From NCBI GenBank assembly GCA_031551355.1, contig JAVBNT010000023.1:1-64000 (forward strand): a stretch of 64,000 nucleotides of DNA, written 5' to 3'. Made by a program: the position numbers and the translations under genes. Below are positions 9,639-17,696 of the stretch, in pieces. Origin of the DNA: JAVBNT01 sp031551355. Lineage in GTDB: Bacteria; Vulcanimicrobiota; CADAWZ01. The stretch's first letter is position 1, and every line of letters begins with the position of its first letter. Under the pieces are notes generated by a model that was not told the origin of the DNA, did no database searches, and was given only the letters and a program-made list of their open reading frames with translations.

Positions 9639-9818
9639 AATGTCATTAAGTTAAGGTTTTAAATCTATACGTCAATTGTGAGGAGGCTACCGACGAAGCA
9701 ATCCGGAAAAACAAATGTCTGGATTGCCACGCCTACAGGCTCGCAACGACACGTAGAGTGAACCAATTACGTGACTTTTGCACAATCCAAAAATCGCTTC
9801 TCTTAGCTTAATGACATT
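9639..9818. repeat. nested palindromic intergenic element with ATTAAGTTAAG arms
   Basis: Outer arms AATGTCATTAAGTTAAG (9639-9655) and CTTAGCTTAATGACATT (9802-9818) are complementary with one mismatch. Inside, at about 9670-9753, is a second imperfect palindrome: GACGAAGCAATCC on the left, GGATTGCCACGCC with CTCGCAACGAC on the right. The inner part resembles the widespread bacterial GCGAGG...GACGAAGCAATC interspersed repeat. The same outer arms recur at 62.9-63.0 kb. There is no coding potential. The element fills most of the gap between glgP and the convergent gene at 9928. Confidence 0.7.
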
Positions 9819-9857
9819 ATTTTAGTTATAGCAATAGAGGCTTAAAATTTCAAAACC

Positions 9858-9900
9858 AAAAAGGGGCGCCGCGTTTTTTTAGTGACGAGACAGCCCCTTT
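9858..9900 (-). terminator. intrinsic terminator for the 9.9-11.6 kb minus-strand genes
   Basis: Read on the minus strand, a GGGGCTGTC arm pairs with GGCGCCCC and is followed by TTTTTGG. It lies 28 nt beyond the stop of the gene at 9928. Confidence 0.75.
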
Positions 9901-9927
9901 ATATCTATATTTTATTAAATTACCGGT

Positions 9928-10530
9928 TTAGTTTTCGCTCGACCTTTCAATTACGGCACCGTCATCGGTCGTCTTTTTATCCTTACCGGTGAGCTGCGTC
10001 ATTATAAGATCTGTAAAAGTATATCCCTGTGAAACCTTGTTCATCACAACCCTGGGCTCCATTCCAAGACCATCCTTTAAAAGCTTAAGCTGTACAAGGT
10101 TTCTGATACCGTTATCATACAACACCATTTTATAGGACGGGTTCTTCATTCTTCTCTCAAGCTGGCCGTAATCGTAACTGAATTTTCCCGGTATGGGAGT
10201 CTTGTCCGGCAGCGTCGTGAAAAGAATAATCGGATCGATGTTATACTGTCTCATCAGATATCCCCAGCTCTTCCCTTCCAGTCTCGGATCAAGCATTTTC
10301 ATAGGATCTATATTGGCAGCCTTCGCCAGGTATATCGCTGTAGAGGCATCATCTTCGTATTTGCTCATCCTCTGCCCTAAAGAAATAACTACAATCGGAT
10401 CGACTTTGTAATGCTTTGCCAAAAATACCGTCATTGGAGCCGTATCCGACCATAGCGTATCGCAATAACCAAAACAAGGCACACAAATAATCATCAATAA
10501 GGCAATCAACAACACTCTGAATTTAAACAT
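9928..10530 (-). CDS. secreted protein of unknown function
   Basis: The start at 10530 follows GAAGGAGGGA and opens a signal peptide (MFKFRVLLIALLMIICVP, cleavage near FGYCDT). The mature 175 aa or so contain two similar segments, KHYKVDPIVVISLGQRMSK and YNIDPIILFTTLPDK, plus AANIDPMKMLDPR, suggesting helical repeats with a conserved I/V-DP turn. No catalytic motif or named family is recognised. It is probably periplasmic. It lies 16 nt downstream of the beta-propeller gene in the same operon. Confidence 0.65.
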   Translation of the reverse strand: MFKFRVLLIALLMIICVPCFGYCDTLWSDTAPMTVFLAKHYKVDPIVVISLGQRMSKYEDDASTAIYLAKAANIDPMKMLDPRLEGKSWGYLMRQYNIDPIILFTTLPDKTPIPGKFSYDYGQLERRMKNPSYKMVLYDNGIRNLVQLKLLKDGLGMEPRVVMNKVSQGYTFTDLIMTQLTGKDKKTTDDGAVIERSSEN

Positions 10531-10546
10531 AATAAATTCCCTCCTT

Positions 10547-11632
10547 CTATACAATCAAAGTAATTTTTCCCGCTTTGGAAGAGACAGCCATAAATGATTT
10601 TCCAATACAAATACGTTCCCCCGTCAGTCCAGGCAAGGAAAAAATTTGCTTTCCTTTTGAATTGAAAGCGAAAAGCCCCTCAGTTGTCAGCACATAGATA
10701 TTATCCTCGGAATCTACGCCCGCGTCAATAAAAGCCCCGTTAATAGAGGTAAGGAAGTCCATTGAATAATCATCGGCAATATCCGGTGAAAGCGAACAAA
10801 TCTCATCAGATTTCATAAAAAGAATACTGTTCTTCGAGTTTATAGCCATTAAACTGACAGACTCGTCCATACTCCAGTCTCTCCACACCTCATTACCGTC
10901 AAAGTCATAGACAACAACCCCATCCTCCGAAAACCACAGACGTTTTCCATAAGCAGCCATTCTCAGCTTCATTCCGTTTGCAGTCGGTAAAGAGTCCAAA
11001 TCACGGTTACGCTGCCAAAGAAGTTCTCCGAAAGGACTGAACGCAATAAGATATCCCGCATATTCAGGCCCCTCATCTCCCAGCCAGGAAATTGCGCTGC
11101 CGACAAAAAGCCTGTTCTCATCATCAAGAACAAAATGCCAGTTGCCTGAATAACCAAACTTTGAAGTTAAATTCTCCGACCAAACAACAATCCACTTGTC
11201 CATATCAATGCACACGACTGTTTCTCCGGAAATACCGTATAATTTACGGTCTTTGGAAACCGACATATGCAAAAGACCATTAGGAAGGATTGATGCTATT
11301 TCTTCCGAAAAAGGAATTTTTTTCGTAGTTCCGTCAAAAGAGGATATAAAAAAAGCATCCTTTGTCACCGCCAAAAGGCCTTTGTCATACGCAAGTAATG
11401 ATTTTGGGCAGGACAGCTCCAAATAGTCCTCTTCACCGGAAAGAGCATCCAGAAAAACAATTTTATTTCTCAGAAGAAAAGCAACCCTGCTTTTAAAATC
11501 AATAACAGGGAAATCAACCAAACCTGAGTCAAACGTCTTCTGTGAGACAATACGGCCTTCCTTAGGGCCTACTCCGGCGGATCTGTATGAACCAAAACAG
11601 GAAGATGCTTCACAAGACCACAAATTTTCCAT
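10547..11632 (-). CDS. PQQ-like beta-propeller repeat protein
   Basis: The protein is 361 aa without a signal peptide. Repeated blade-like units carry the pattern hydrophobic-x-D-x-x-G/N-x-h-x-W/h (DGNEVWRDW, FGELLWQRN, SKGKQIFSLPG), typical of PQQ-like or WD-type propellers. The gene is probably cytoplasmic unless the N-terminus is misassigned. It may be a sensing or scaffold protein. It is the first gene of a two-gene minus-strand unit with the secreted protein at 9928. It has no enzymatic residues that I can name. Confidence 0.65.
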   Translation of the reverse strand: MENLWSCEASSCFGSYRSAGVGPKEGRIVSQKTFDSGLVDFPVIDFKSRVAFLLRNKIVFLDALSGEEDYLELSCPKSLLAYDKGLLAVTKDAFFISSFDGTTKKIPFSEEIASILPNGLLHMSVSKDRKLYGISGETVVCIDMDKWIVVWSENLTSKFGYSGNWHFVLDDENRLFVGSAISWLGDEGPEYAGYLIAFSPFGELLWQRNRDLDSLPTANGMKLRMAAYGKRLWFSEDGVVVYDFDGNEVWRDWSMDESVSLMAINSKNSILFMKSDEICSLSPDIADDYSMDFLTSINGAFIDAGVDSEDNIYVLTTEGLFAFNSKGKQIFSLPGLTGERICIGKSFMAVSSKAGKITLIV

Positions 11633-11784
11633 ATAAATCCTCCCTACAAAGCTTTTTTAGAAAGTAACAAAGACAATGCAGTCACCTTACTGTTATCAGA
11701 GTCTGCAGATATAAAGCAATGCGTTTACTTTAGTCAGTAGACCATTGGTAAATTTCGTTAAAATCAGAGAATAACTCCTTTATT

Positions 11785-12864
11785 TTAAGTGAAATTTTTA
11801 TAAAAATAAATAATTTTTAAGGCCGCAGCAGAAGCTCCTGTGCAGTCGGCGGCCAAACCGGGCTTTCTCATAGACATAAGCTTTTCAATATGACCCTGTA
11901 TATTAAAAGCAAATAAATCTCTGTGAGATATCCGCAAAGCCGGAATATACAGCTTCATACCGGCAACAAGTTCTTTATATTCGGCAAAATCGCCCCTGGA
12001 AGTATATAAAAAGGGCACCGATGCCGCGATGCATTCCGAAACAATACCATACCCCGGCTTTCCTACTACAACAGACGCAACAGACATTAAATCAGGAACC
12101 GACAGATCAAGATTCTCACCTAAAGGCTTTCTGGAAGAGACGCATGCCAAAAGACGATAAGGAGGCGGCAGCGAAACATTTTGCAGGGAAAAACCCTTCA
12201 CGCTAAAACCGCCAAACGTCATCAGCACTACTTTTTCACTTTCATCTATCCCAAGGGATAGAAAAATCTCTTCACGGCTTTTTACCGACTTCCTTGCAAC
12301 AATTGGAATATCTTCCACCCTTTTGAAACATGAAAAATCACCATGGAAAGGATGTCTCAAAGCCAAATCAGCCTTCGAATATGCTTCATTAAGGTATTTC
12401 AGCAAATGGAAATATTCAGGATATTTCTTCACATAATCGCTGTAAATCCAACTCCAGATAAAATTACTAATAGCAATTGACGGTATCTTAAGACGCTCTG
12501 CAACTAAAAAAGCCACCGGAGCAATATCAGACAAAATCAAATTTATTTTTTTCGCGGAAAGAAAGGCTACTTCATTTTCAACAAGCTCATTTATATTGTC
12601 CCAAAACACTGAAAAACGTCTTAGAGTTGCCCTTTTGTCAAGTCTGAGAGCATCTTTCTGGATAACGCCCACATCTATAACCGCATTTTCACATTCAAAA
12701 TCCACATCAGATGAAAAAGACTCGTCAAAAAACCATGCCGGAACAGATGTCCTTAAATAAAACTTTATATCTTCAACGGTTCTTGCTAAAGCAGATATAA
12801 TTTCACAGCAGCGTGATGCATGACCAAATCCATGACCGGTTATATAAAATGCAATATTCAACAT
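11785..12864 (-). CDS. glycosyltransferase-like protein (GT-B fold)
   Basis: This 359-aa protein begins ITGHGFGHASRC, the glycine/histidine-rich loop seen at the N-terminus of MurG-like and UDP-sugar GT-B transferases and of the sugar-binding domain of bifunctional L-arabinokinases. The C-terminal half has the KPGYGIVSECIA nucleotide-sugar-binding type motif near residue 275. It probably transfers a sugar in envelope glycan synthesis; donor and acceptor are unknown. It stands alone, preceded by a GAGGGGAT ribosome-binding site. Confidence 0.7.
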   Translation of the reverse strand: MLNIAFYITGHGFGHASRCCEIISALARTVEDIKFYLRTSVPAWFFDESFSSDVDFECENAVIDVGVIQKDALRLDKRATLRRFSVFWDNINELVENEVAFLSAKKINLILSDIAPVAFLVAERLKIPSIAISNFIWSWIYSDYVKKYPEYFHLLKYLNEAYSKADLALRHPFHGDFSCFKRVEDIPIVARKSVKSREEIFLSLGIDESEKVVLMTFGGFSVKGFSLQNVSLPPPYRLLACVSSRKPLGENLDLSVPDLMSVASVVVGKPGYGIVSECIAASVPFLYTSRGDFAEYKELVAGMKLYIPALRISHRDLFAFNIQGHIEKLMSMRKPGLAADCTGASAAALKIIYFYKNFT

Positions 12865-13122
12865 ATCCCCTCACAACAGTAAAATAGGCGCTAAATGCTT
12901 TTTCGACAATTCTGACATAAAACATTTTTATTGCGCTCCGGCGGCCTGTAATCGTTCCGCCACAGCGGATCAAGTAAAAATTATGTAAATTTGAGAAAAA
13001 TTAAAAAGAAATGTTAACAAACTTAATTTTTTATTAACCTACACATACAATTCTACATGATAAAATTAAATTACAGTATATTTTTCTAAAGCCAATACAC
13101 TTTTGTTAAGGAGACTATCGAC

Positions 13123-13983
13123 ATGAATATCAGCGGATTGGGAAACATGGGCGGATTATTTTCCATGCCTACGGCAAATATGCAAATAAACATCGGATTT
13201 TCAACAGGACTTCAGGGAATGCCCGACTCATCATGTCTGTCCGGAGACTGCCGGGAATCCTCCGGAGCGAATCCGTTGTCCGGTATGGTGCCTCAGGGGA
13301 CGCAGTGCGGCAATATCGGCAATATGGGTATGGTTCCCGGATTCGGCGGCTCCTGCAATCCGATGGGCAGCATGTTTGGCGGCATGATGCAGCAACAGCA
13401 AATGATGATGCAAATGATGATGATGATGATGCAATTGTTGATGATGATGCAACAGGGAACCGGATCTTCACAGAATGCCGGAACAAATTGTGCGCAGGAA
13501 AATCCTCAGGGAACACAAACCGGAGGATGCGGCTCCGGCGGCAACACGGCATATAACGCGTCATCGGCGAATTCAACGACTCCCGCACAAAGTTCCGGCA
13601 AAAGTAATGCCAACTCCAAATCCGCCCAGTATGAACAGGCCATACAGTCAGCCGCGGCAAAATACAATCTGGATCCCAACCTGATACGGGCCGTCATTAT
13701 GACGGAGTCTTCGTTCAATCCCAATGCCGTTTCAAAATGCGGGGCCCAGGGACTCATGCAGCTAATGCCCGGAACGGCAAAAAGCCTGGGAGTTCAGGAC
13801 TCGTTCAATCCGTCTCAGAATATTGACGGCGGAGCCAAGTATATCAGACAAATGCTTGATCGGTTCGGAGGAGACCTGGATAAAGCATTAGCAGCTTATA
13901 ACACAGGACCTGGCACCGTAAGCAAAAAAGGCATAACTGCAGGCGGACAAAAATATGCCGACAAGGTAAAAAGTTATATGTAG
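13123..13983 (+). CDS. lytic transglycosylase (SLT domain) with Met/Gly-rich N-terminus
   Basis: The ATG at 13123 follows AAGGAG. Residues 1-120 are Gly/Met-rich low complexity, including a run of Q and M (about 88-110), and there is no Sec signal peptide. Residues 165-286 are a complete SLT lysozyme-like domain: the catalytic glutamate in MTESSFNP, then GAQGLMQLMPGTAKSLG and ALAAYNTGPG. It cleaves peptidoglycan between MurNAc and GlcNAc. Lack of a classical signal suggests export by a specialised system or a periplasmic role after non-classical secretion. The Met/Gln-rich style resembles the large protein at 60008. The gene upstream is convergent-free; 140 nt downstream lies the small Gly-zipper protein. 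Confidence 0.85.
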   Translation: MNISGLGNMGGLFSMPTANMQINIGFSTGLQGMPDSSCLSGDCRESSGANPLSGMVPQGTQCGNIGNMGMVPGFGGSCNPMGSMFGGMMQQQQMMMQMMMMMMQLLMMMQQGTGSSQNAGTNCAQENPQGTQTGGCGSGGNTAYNASSANSTTPAQSSGKSNANSKSAQYEQAIQSAAAKYNLDPNLIRAVIMTESSFNPNAVSKCGAQGLMQLMPGTAKSLGVQDSFNPSQNIDGGAKYIRQMLDRFGGDLDKALAAYNTGPGTVSKKGITAGGQKYADKVKSYM

Positions 13984-14123
13984 ACGCAGAAATCAAGCAC
14001 CTTTACCCTGTCATAAGTTAACACATTGGCAACAAAACATTCAAACATATTCCCGGCAGGGTGTTGTATAATTATTACTGACATAATTTATACTAGCGAT
14101 GTTTTGAAAGAGGGACAATATTT

Positions 14124-14480
14124 ATGATAAACGGAGTGAATACAAATCAGTTCAGCACCATAAGTTCTGCCAAAAACAACCAGACGGCGGTCAATAATAA
14201 CATAAAAGAACAATCAGGCTTGATCGTTCAACAAGACTCTCTCCAGATAACAACATCGAATGAAAGCCTTTTGCCTAATCTGAAAAATACTTTTGCAAAA
14301 ATAAAAAAGAGCATTGCCGAAAGTTCTGTTCTTCCGACATTGATACCGATTGGAACAGGGGCCATCTCCGGTGCCGCTATTATGGCCGGTACGGGCAATG
14401 TTGCCGCCGCAATGGGAGCGCTAATCGGCGGCGCAGTGGGATTGGCCGTTTCAAGTATTTGTGACCTTTGGAGTAAATAA
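14124..14480 (+). CDS. small glycine-zipper membrane-active protein
   Basis: This 118-aa product has a polar, Asn/Ser/Gln-rich N-terminal half that ends in QQDSLQITT, and a C-terminal hydrophobic segment (about 75-110) rich in small residues in G/A-x3-G spacing (GTGAISGAAIMAGTGN, ALIGGAVGLAV), i.e. a glycine zipper. Such proteins insert in membranes or are secreted. It may work with the neighbouring transglycosylase, but this is only proximity. No signal peptide. Confidence 0.6.
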   Translation: MINGVNTNQFSTISSAKNNQTAVNNNIKEQSGLIVQQDSLQITTSNESLLPNLKNTFAKIKKSIAESSVLPTLIPIGTGAISGAAIMAGTGNVAAAMGALIGGAVGLAVSSICDLWSK

Positions 14481-14505
14481 TCAGGGGCAAAAAAAGATAG
14501 ATTAT

Positions 14506-14544
14506 TAAACTGTCGCGAAGAAATTCTTTGCGGCAGTTTTTTTT
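14506..14544 (+). terminator. intrinsic terminator
   Basis: AAACTGTCGC and GCGGCAGTTT form a stem around a loop of about 13 nt, followed by eight T. The U-G wobble type matches the other terminators in the window. Confidence 0.85.
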
Positions 14545-14793
14545 CCCGGCATTCGGTTGCTGTTATAATCGAGGCAATCCCTGCTCTTTTGCCGTTTTGG
14601 CGCACAGCAAGGAGTAAAAATTGCAATACGGTGTTAAATCAAACAGTTGTTAAGAGGATTTAAAAACTTTTTTTTAGAATGAATATTATCTCAACACAGT
14701 CATAATGGTATACACAGAGTCAGCATAACTTGCCGGATATAATCGGCAAAATACTCTTTACCATAAAAATAAAAGTAGTTTTCAGGAGGATTT
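14545..14793 (+). other. intergenic region before kdd
   Basis: No gene is supported. A TATAAT at about 14575 and an AAGGAG followed by a ten-codon TTG frame (14622-14654) are seen but look fortuitous. A second TATAAT-like hexamer near 14748 lies close enough to serve kdd, without a clear -35 box. TTCAGGAGGA at the end is the kdd ribosome-binding site. Confidence 0.4.
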
Positions 14794-15828
14794 ATGACAG
14801 GCTGTAAATTCGGATCACATAGAGTAATAGAACCCAAAGGAGTTTTACCTCAACCGGCATGGAAAGTAGACAATAATATGGAAATTGCCGACAATGAAAT
14901 ACTTATTGATGTCCAAAGACTTAATATTGACTCGGCGTCTTTCCGTCAGATTGTAGACGAAGTCGGTAAAGATGAAGCCAAAGTTGCGGAAAAAGTAATG
15001 TCCATAGTCGGTGAAAGAGGAAAAATGCACAATCCGGTCACCGGCTCCGGCGGAATGTTAATCGGAACGGTTGCAAAAATAGGCAAAAATCTGACAGGCA
15101 GAGATTTAAAGCCGGGCGATAAAATCGCAACCCTGGTATCACTATCCCTTACTCCTCTCAAAATAAAAGAAATAAAAAAAGTAATTCTTGATCAGGATCA
15201 GGTGGAAGTCGATGCGCAGGCTGTATTATTTGAGAGCGGCATCTATTCCAAGCTGCCGGATGATATGACGGAAACTCTGGCTCTTTCAATATTGGATGTC
15301 GCCGGCGCACCGGCCCAGGCGGCAAGGCTCGCTAAAAAAGGAGACACCATTTTCATCATCGGAGCAGGAGGCAAGTCAGGGCTGCTATGTACTGCAATGG
15401 CCAGGCAGATGCTGGGCAAAGACGTCAAAATTATCGGACTGATAAACAGCTCCCGCTCTACGGAAACCGCCAAAAAATTAAATATGGCAGATCATTATAT
15501 AACGGCGAATGCAACCGATGCGCTCACTGTATACAATGAGATATCTAAGATTACCGACGGGAAAATGGCAGATCTCGTAATAAATTGTGTAAACGTACCG
15601 GATACGGAAATGACGTCAATCCTTGCATGCAGGGATATGGGGAAAATATATTTCTTTTCAATGGCAACAAGCTTTACAAAAGCGGCCCTGGGAGCCGAAG
15701 GAATCGGCTATGACGTAGAAATGCTAATCGGCAACGGATACTGCAAGGATCATGCGGAGATCTCTTTGGATATAGTCCGAAAAATACCGGTACTCAAAGA
15801 AATCTTTGAGCAAAAATTCTCTAAATAA
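14794..15828 (+). CDS. kdd: L-erythro-3,5-diaminohexanoate dehydrogenase
   Basis: The 344-aa length fits Kdd, the NAD-dependent dehydrogenase that oxidatively deaminates L-erythro-3,5-diaminohexanoate to 5-amino-3-oxohexanoate in the lysine fermentation pathway. The N-terminus (GCKFGSHRVIEPKGVLPQ) and the nucleotide-binding loop (IFIIGAGGKSGLLC, about residues 184-197) match that family. The fold is MDR-like but lacks the zinc site of alcohol dehydrogenases. kamA follows after a 396-nt gap with a terminator, so the two are transcribed separately but act in one pathway. Downstream pathway genes (kce, kal, kamDE) are not in this window. Confidence 0.88.
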   Translation: MTGCKFGSHRVIEPKGVLPQPAWKVDNNMEIADNEILIDVQRLNIDSASFRQIVDEVGKDEAKVAEKVMSIVGERGKMHNPVTGSGGMLIGTVAKIGKNLTGRDLKPGDKIATLVSLSLTPLKIKEIKKVILDQDQVEVDAQAVLFESGIYSKLPDDMTETLALSILDVAGAPAQAARLAKKGDTIFIIGAGGKSGLLCTAMARQMLGKDVKIIGLINSSRSTETAKKLNMADHYITANATDALTVYNEISKITDGKMADLVINCVNVPDTEMTSILACRDMGKIYFFSMATSFTKAALGAEGIGYDVEMLIGNGYCKDHAEISLDIVRKIPVLKEIFEQKFSK

Positions 15829-15847
15829 AACCGGCCGCAGTTTTTCA

Positions 15848-15890
15848 AACATAGCCGTCTTGTTGAGGAAACAAGACGGCTATGTTGTTC
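15848..15890 (+). terminator. intrinsic terminator of kdd
   Basis: A perfect 17-bp stem (AACATAGCCGTCTTGTT, loop GAGGA) is followed by a weak T-rich tail (GTTCTTC). It separates kdd from kamA. Confidence 0.8.
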
Positions 15891-16018
15891 TTCATATACA
15901 GTTTTCATTCAACCAATTTAATACCATAAAAAACAATTTATTCACAAATAAAATATTCCTCTAAAAAAGATAATAAAGGATAATTATAGAATAATTAAAC
16001 CCAAAGTATAGTTAGGCC

Positions 16019-16146
16019 ACTTTAAAGCTACGCAGCATCATTATTTACGATGAGCCTTAGCTAAGCCCAACTTCCGGCGGCTTGGGGCGGCGCGGCGCCC
16101 CTTAATACCCTCCACTGGGGAAAACGTTAAATAACCGCTTTAAAGT
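16019..16146. repeat. palindromic intergenic element between kdd and kamA
   Basis: Ends ACTTTAAAGC (16019-16028) and GCTTTAAAGT (16137-16146) are exact inverted repeats. Inside are further hairpins: CATC/GATG around 16036, GGGGCG/CGCCCC at 16084-16101, and a GC-rich core unlike its AT-rich flanks. It could be a mobile palindromic element or a structured leader upstream of kamA. The conserved core of the lysine riboswitch was looked for and not found. Confidence 0.5.
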
Positions 16147-16224
16147 ATTTTTAACTAAATTTTCTTTAGACTTTACAAAAGTGGCACTGCTATATAAGTG
16201 ATATTAATGGAAAGGTGCAGGGAT

Positions 16225-17472
16225 ATGAACAAAAATTTCAGAGATTTTGAACTTTGGAAAGATGTAAAAGATGAAGAGTGGCAAGATTGGAAATGGCAGA
16301 TAAGAAACAGAATTACAAAACTGGAAGATTTGCAAAAATTAATTAAGCTGACAAAAGAGGAAGAAGACGGGCTAAAACATGCTTTGCATACGCTGAGGAT
16401 GGCAATAACTCCTTATTACTTCTCACTCATAGATACCGAAGATCCCAATGATCCGGTGAGGAAGCAGGCCATTCCGACAATAAGCGAGCTGAATGTCACA
16501 ACACATGACATGCAGGATCCTCTTGAAGAAGATGTTGATTCCCCTGTTCCCGGTCTCACACACAGGTATCCGGACAGAGTATTACTTCTGGTAACGGATC
16601 AATGTTCAATGTACTGCCGCCACTGCACAAGACGCAGGATGGCCGGAGACACGGACAGCGAGATGCCGGGGCCGCAAGTTAAGAAAGCCATTGAATATAT
16701 ACGCTCACATCCGGAGGTAAGAGACGTCCTGCTGTCAGGCGGCGATCCTTTGACACTGTCAACCGCCAAACTGGAGAGTATCATTTCAATGATACGCGAG
16801 ATACCACACGTTGATATCATCAGACTTGGTTCGAGGATGCCGGTTGTCGCTCCAATGAGAATCGACGACGAATTGACAAATATGCTGAAAAAATATCATC
16901 CTCTATACCTTAATGTACACTTCAATCACCCGAATGAGATGACATATGACGCATGCAGAGCCCTGTGGAAGCTGGCCGATGCCGGAATTCCGCTGGGGAA
17001 CCAGTCGGTTTTGCTCAGAGGCATAAATGATCATCCGGGAGTTATGAAAAATCTTATTCATTTACTGCTGAAAAACAGAGTAAAACCTTATTATATCTAT
17101 CAGTGCGATCTTTCCAAAGGAATATCCCACTTCAGAACTCCTGTGAGTGTCGGCATTCAGATAATGGAATCGCTCAGGGGGCATACGACAGGTCTCGGCA
17201 TACCGACATTTGTAGTTGATGCTCCCGGAGGAGGCGGTAAAATACCGGTCACTCCCAACTATATAGTATCACAGGGTTATCACAGAGTTGTTCTGCGCAA
17301 TTATGAGGGACTTATCGTCTCATATCCTGAGCCGGATGATTACACCTTCAATCCGTCTAAATACTGCGGTTTTGTCAAGGAAGTAAATGAGTCGAAGGAA
17401 GGCATCATAAGTTTAATGTCCGGAGATCAAATCGTAATCGAACCCAAACATCTCGACAGACGTAAAAGTTGA
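16225..17472 (+). CDS. kamA: L-lysine 2,3-aminomutase (radical SAM, PLP)
   Basis: The start at 16225 follows GCAGGGA; an upstream in-frame ATG at 16207 is less well placed. The 415-aa enzyme interconverts L-alpha-lysine and L-beta-lysine. The radical-SAM cluster motif is C-SMY-C-RH-C (C-x3-C-x2-C) at about residues 127-134, followed by TRRRM; LLSGGDPL is the SAM-binding GGD region, and the PLP lysine lies in DAPGGGGKIPV near residue 350. Presence of kdd upstream favours lysine fermentation over beta-lysine osmolyte synthesis (no ablB seen). Its TGA stop lies inside the -35 box of the downstream RNA promoter. Confidence 0.96.
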   Translation: MNKNFRDFELWKDVKDEEWQDWKWQIRNRITKLEDLQKLIKLTKEEEDGLKHALHTLRMAITPYYFSLIDTEDPNDPVRKQAIPTISELNVTTHDMQDPLEEDVDSPVPGLTHRYPDRVLLLVTDQCSMYCRHCTRRRMAGDTDSEMPGPQVKKAIEYIRSHPEVRDVLLSGGDPLTLSTAKLESIISMIREIPHVDIIRLGSRMPVVAPMRIDDELTNMLKKYHPLYLNVHFNHPNEMTYDACRALWKLADAGIPLGNQSVLLRGINDHPGVMKNLIHLLLKNRVKPYYIYQCDLSKGISHFRTPVSVGIQIMESLRGHTTGLGIPTFVVDAPGGGGKIPVTPNYIVSQGYHRVVLRNYEGLIVSYPEPDDYTFNPSKYCGFVKEVNESKEGIISLMSGDQIVIEPKHLDRRKS

Positions 17473-17498
17473 CATAACAACCAATAAAAATATATAAT
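17469..17498 (+). promoter_or_regulatory. consensus sigma-70 promoter of the Y-RNA-like gene
   Basis: TTGACA (17469-17474) and TATAAT (17493-17498) are both exact consensus with an 18-nt spacer. The expected start, 7-8 nt past the -10 box, falls at 17505-17506, exactly the first base of the long closing stem of the RNA. The -35 box overlaps the kamA stop codon. Confidence 0.85.
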
Positions 17499-17505
17499 AA
17501 TGTTT

Positions 17506-17606
17506 GCCCGCGCCCTTATATAAAAACTGTTACAACGTAAGGCATCCCCTAACCAGGGAAGAGGTTCGAACCCTCATCAATCAGAGTTTTTACTGCTTGC
17601 GCGGGC
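17506..17606 (+). ncRNA. yrlA: Y RNA-like (YrlA-type) tRNA-mimicking RNA
   Basis: About 101 nt, read on the plus strand. GCCCGCGC (17506-17513) pairs with GCGCGGGC (17599-17606); after an internal loop TAAAAACT (17521-17528) pairs with AGTTTTTA (17585-17592). Enclosed are three arms in tRNA order: TTAC-AAC-GTAA (17530-17540, D-like), TCCC-CTAACCA-GGGA with a 7-nt loop (17545-17559, anticodon-like), and GAGG-TTCGAAC-CCTC with a consensus T-loop (17561-17575). Known bacterial Y RNAs have just this plan: a long end-pairing stem that binds Ro/Rsr and a tRNA-like domain. It is not a tRNA, because the T arm is not adjacent to an acceptor stem and there is no usable anticodon. The TROVE/vWA (Rsr-like) gene follows 91 nt downstream on the same strand, which strongly supports the call. 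Confidence 0.8.
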
Positions 17607-17696
17607 TCTTGCATTTCTTGTCCGCAAAAAAAATGAGTTAAAATTTTTCAATTAGCCGGATAGCTTTGCGAACTTGCCGGTAAGGATATAAATACT

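Noticed and set aside
13169..13660. 163-aa and 73-aa His-rich antisense frames
   Set aside because: Shadows of the Met/Gly-rich part of the transglycosylase gene; no ribosome-binding site or plausible domain.
14622..14654. ten-codon TTG frame after AAGGAG
   Set aside because: Too short, no conservation evidence and not followed by a terminator.
16019..16224. lysine riboswitch upstream of kamA
   Set aside because: The conserved core of that riboswitch could not be found; only palindromes are seen.
17506..17606. tRNA, tmRNA or SRP RNA
   Set aside because: There is a T-loop, but the T arm is not next to an acceptor stem, no alanyl acceptor or tag frame is present, and the SRP GGAAG/GCAGCC apical motif is absent. 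The Y-RNA plan fits better.
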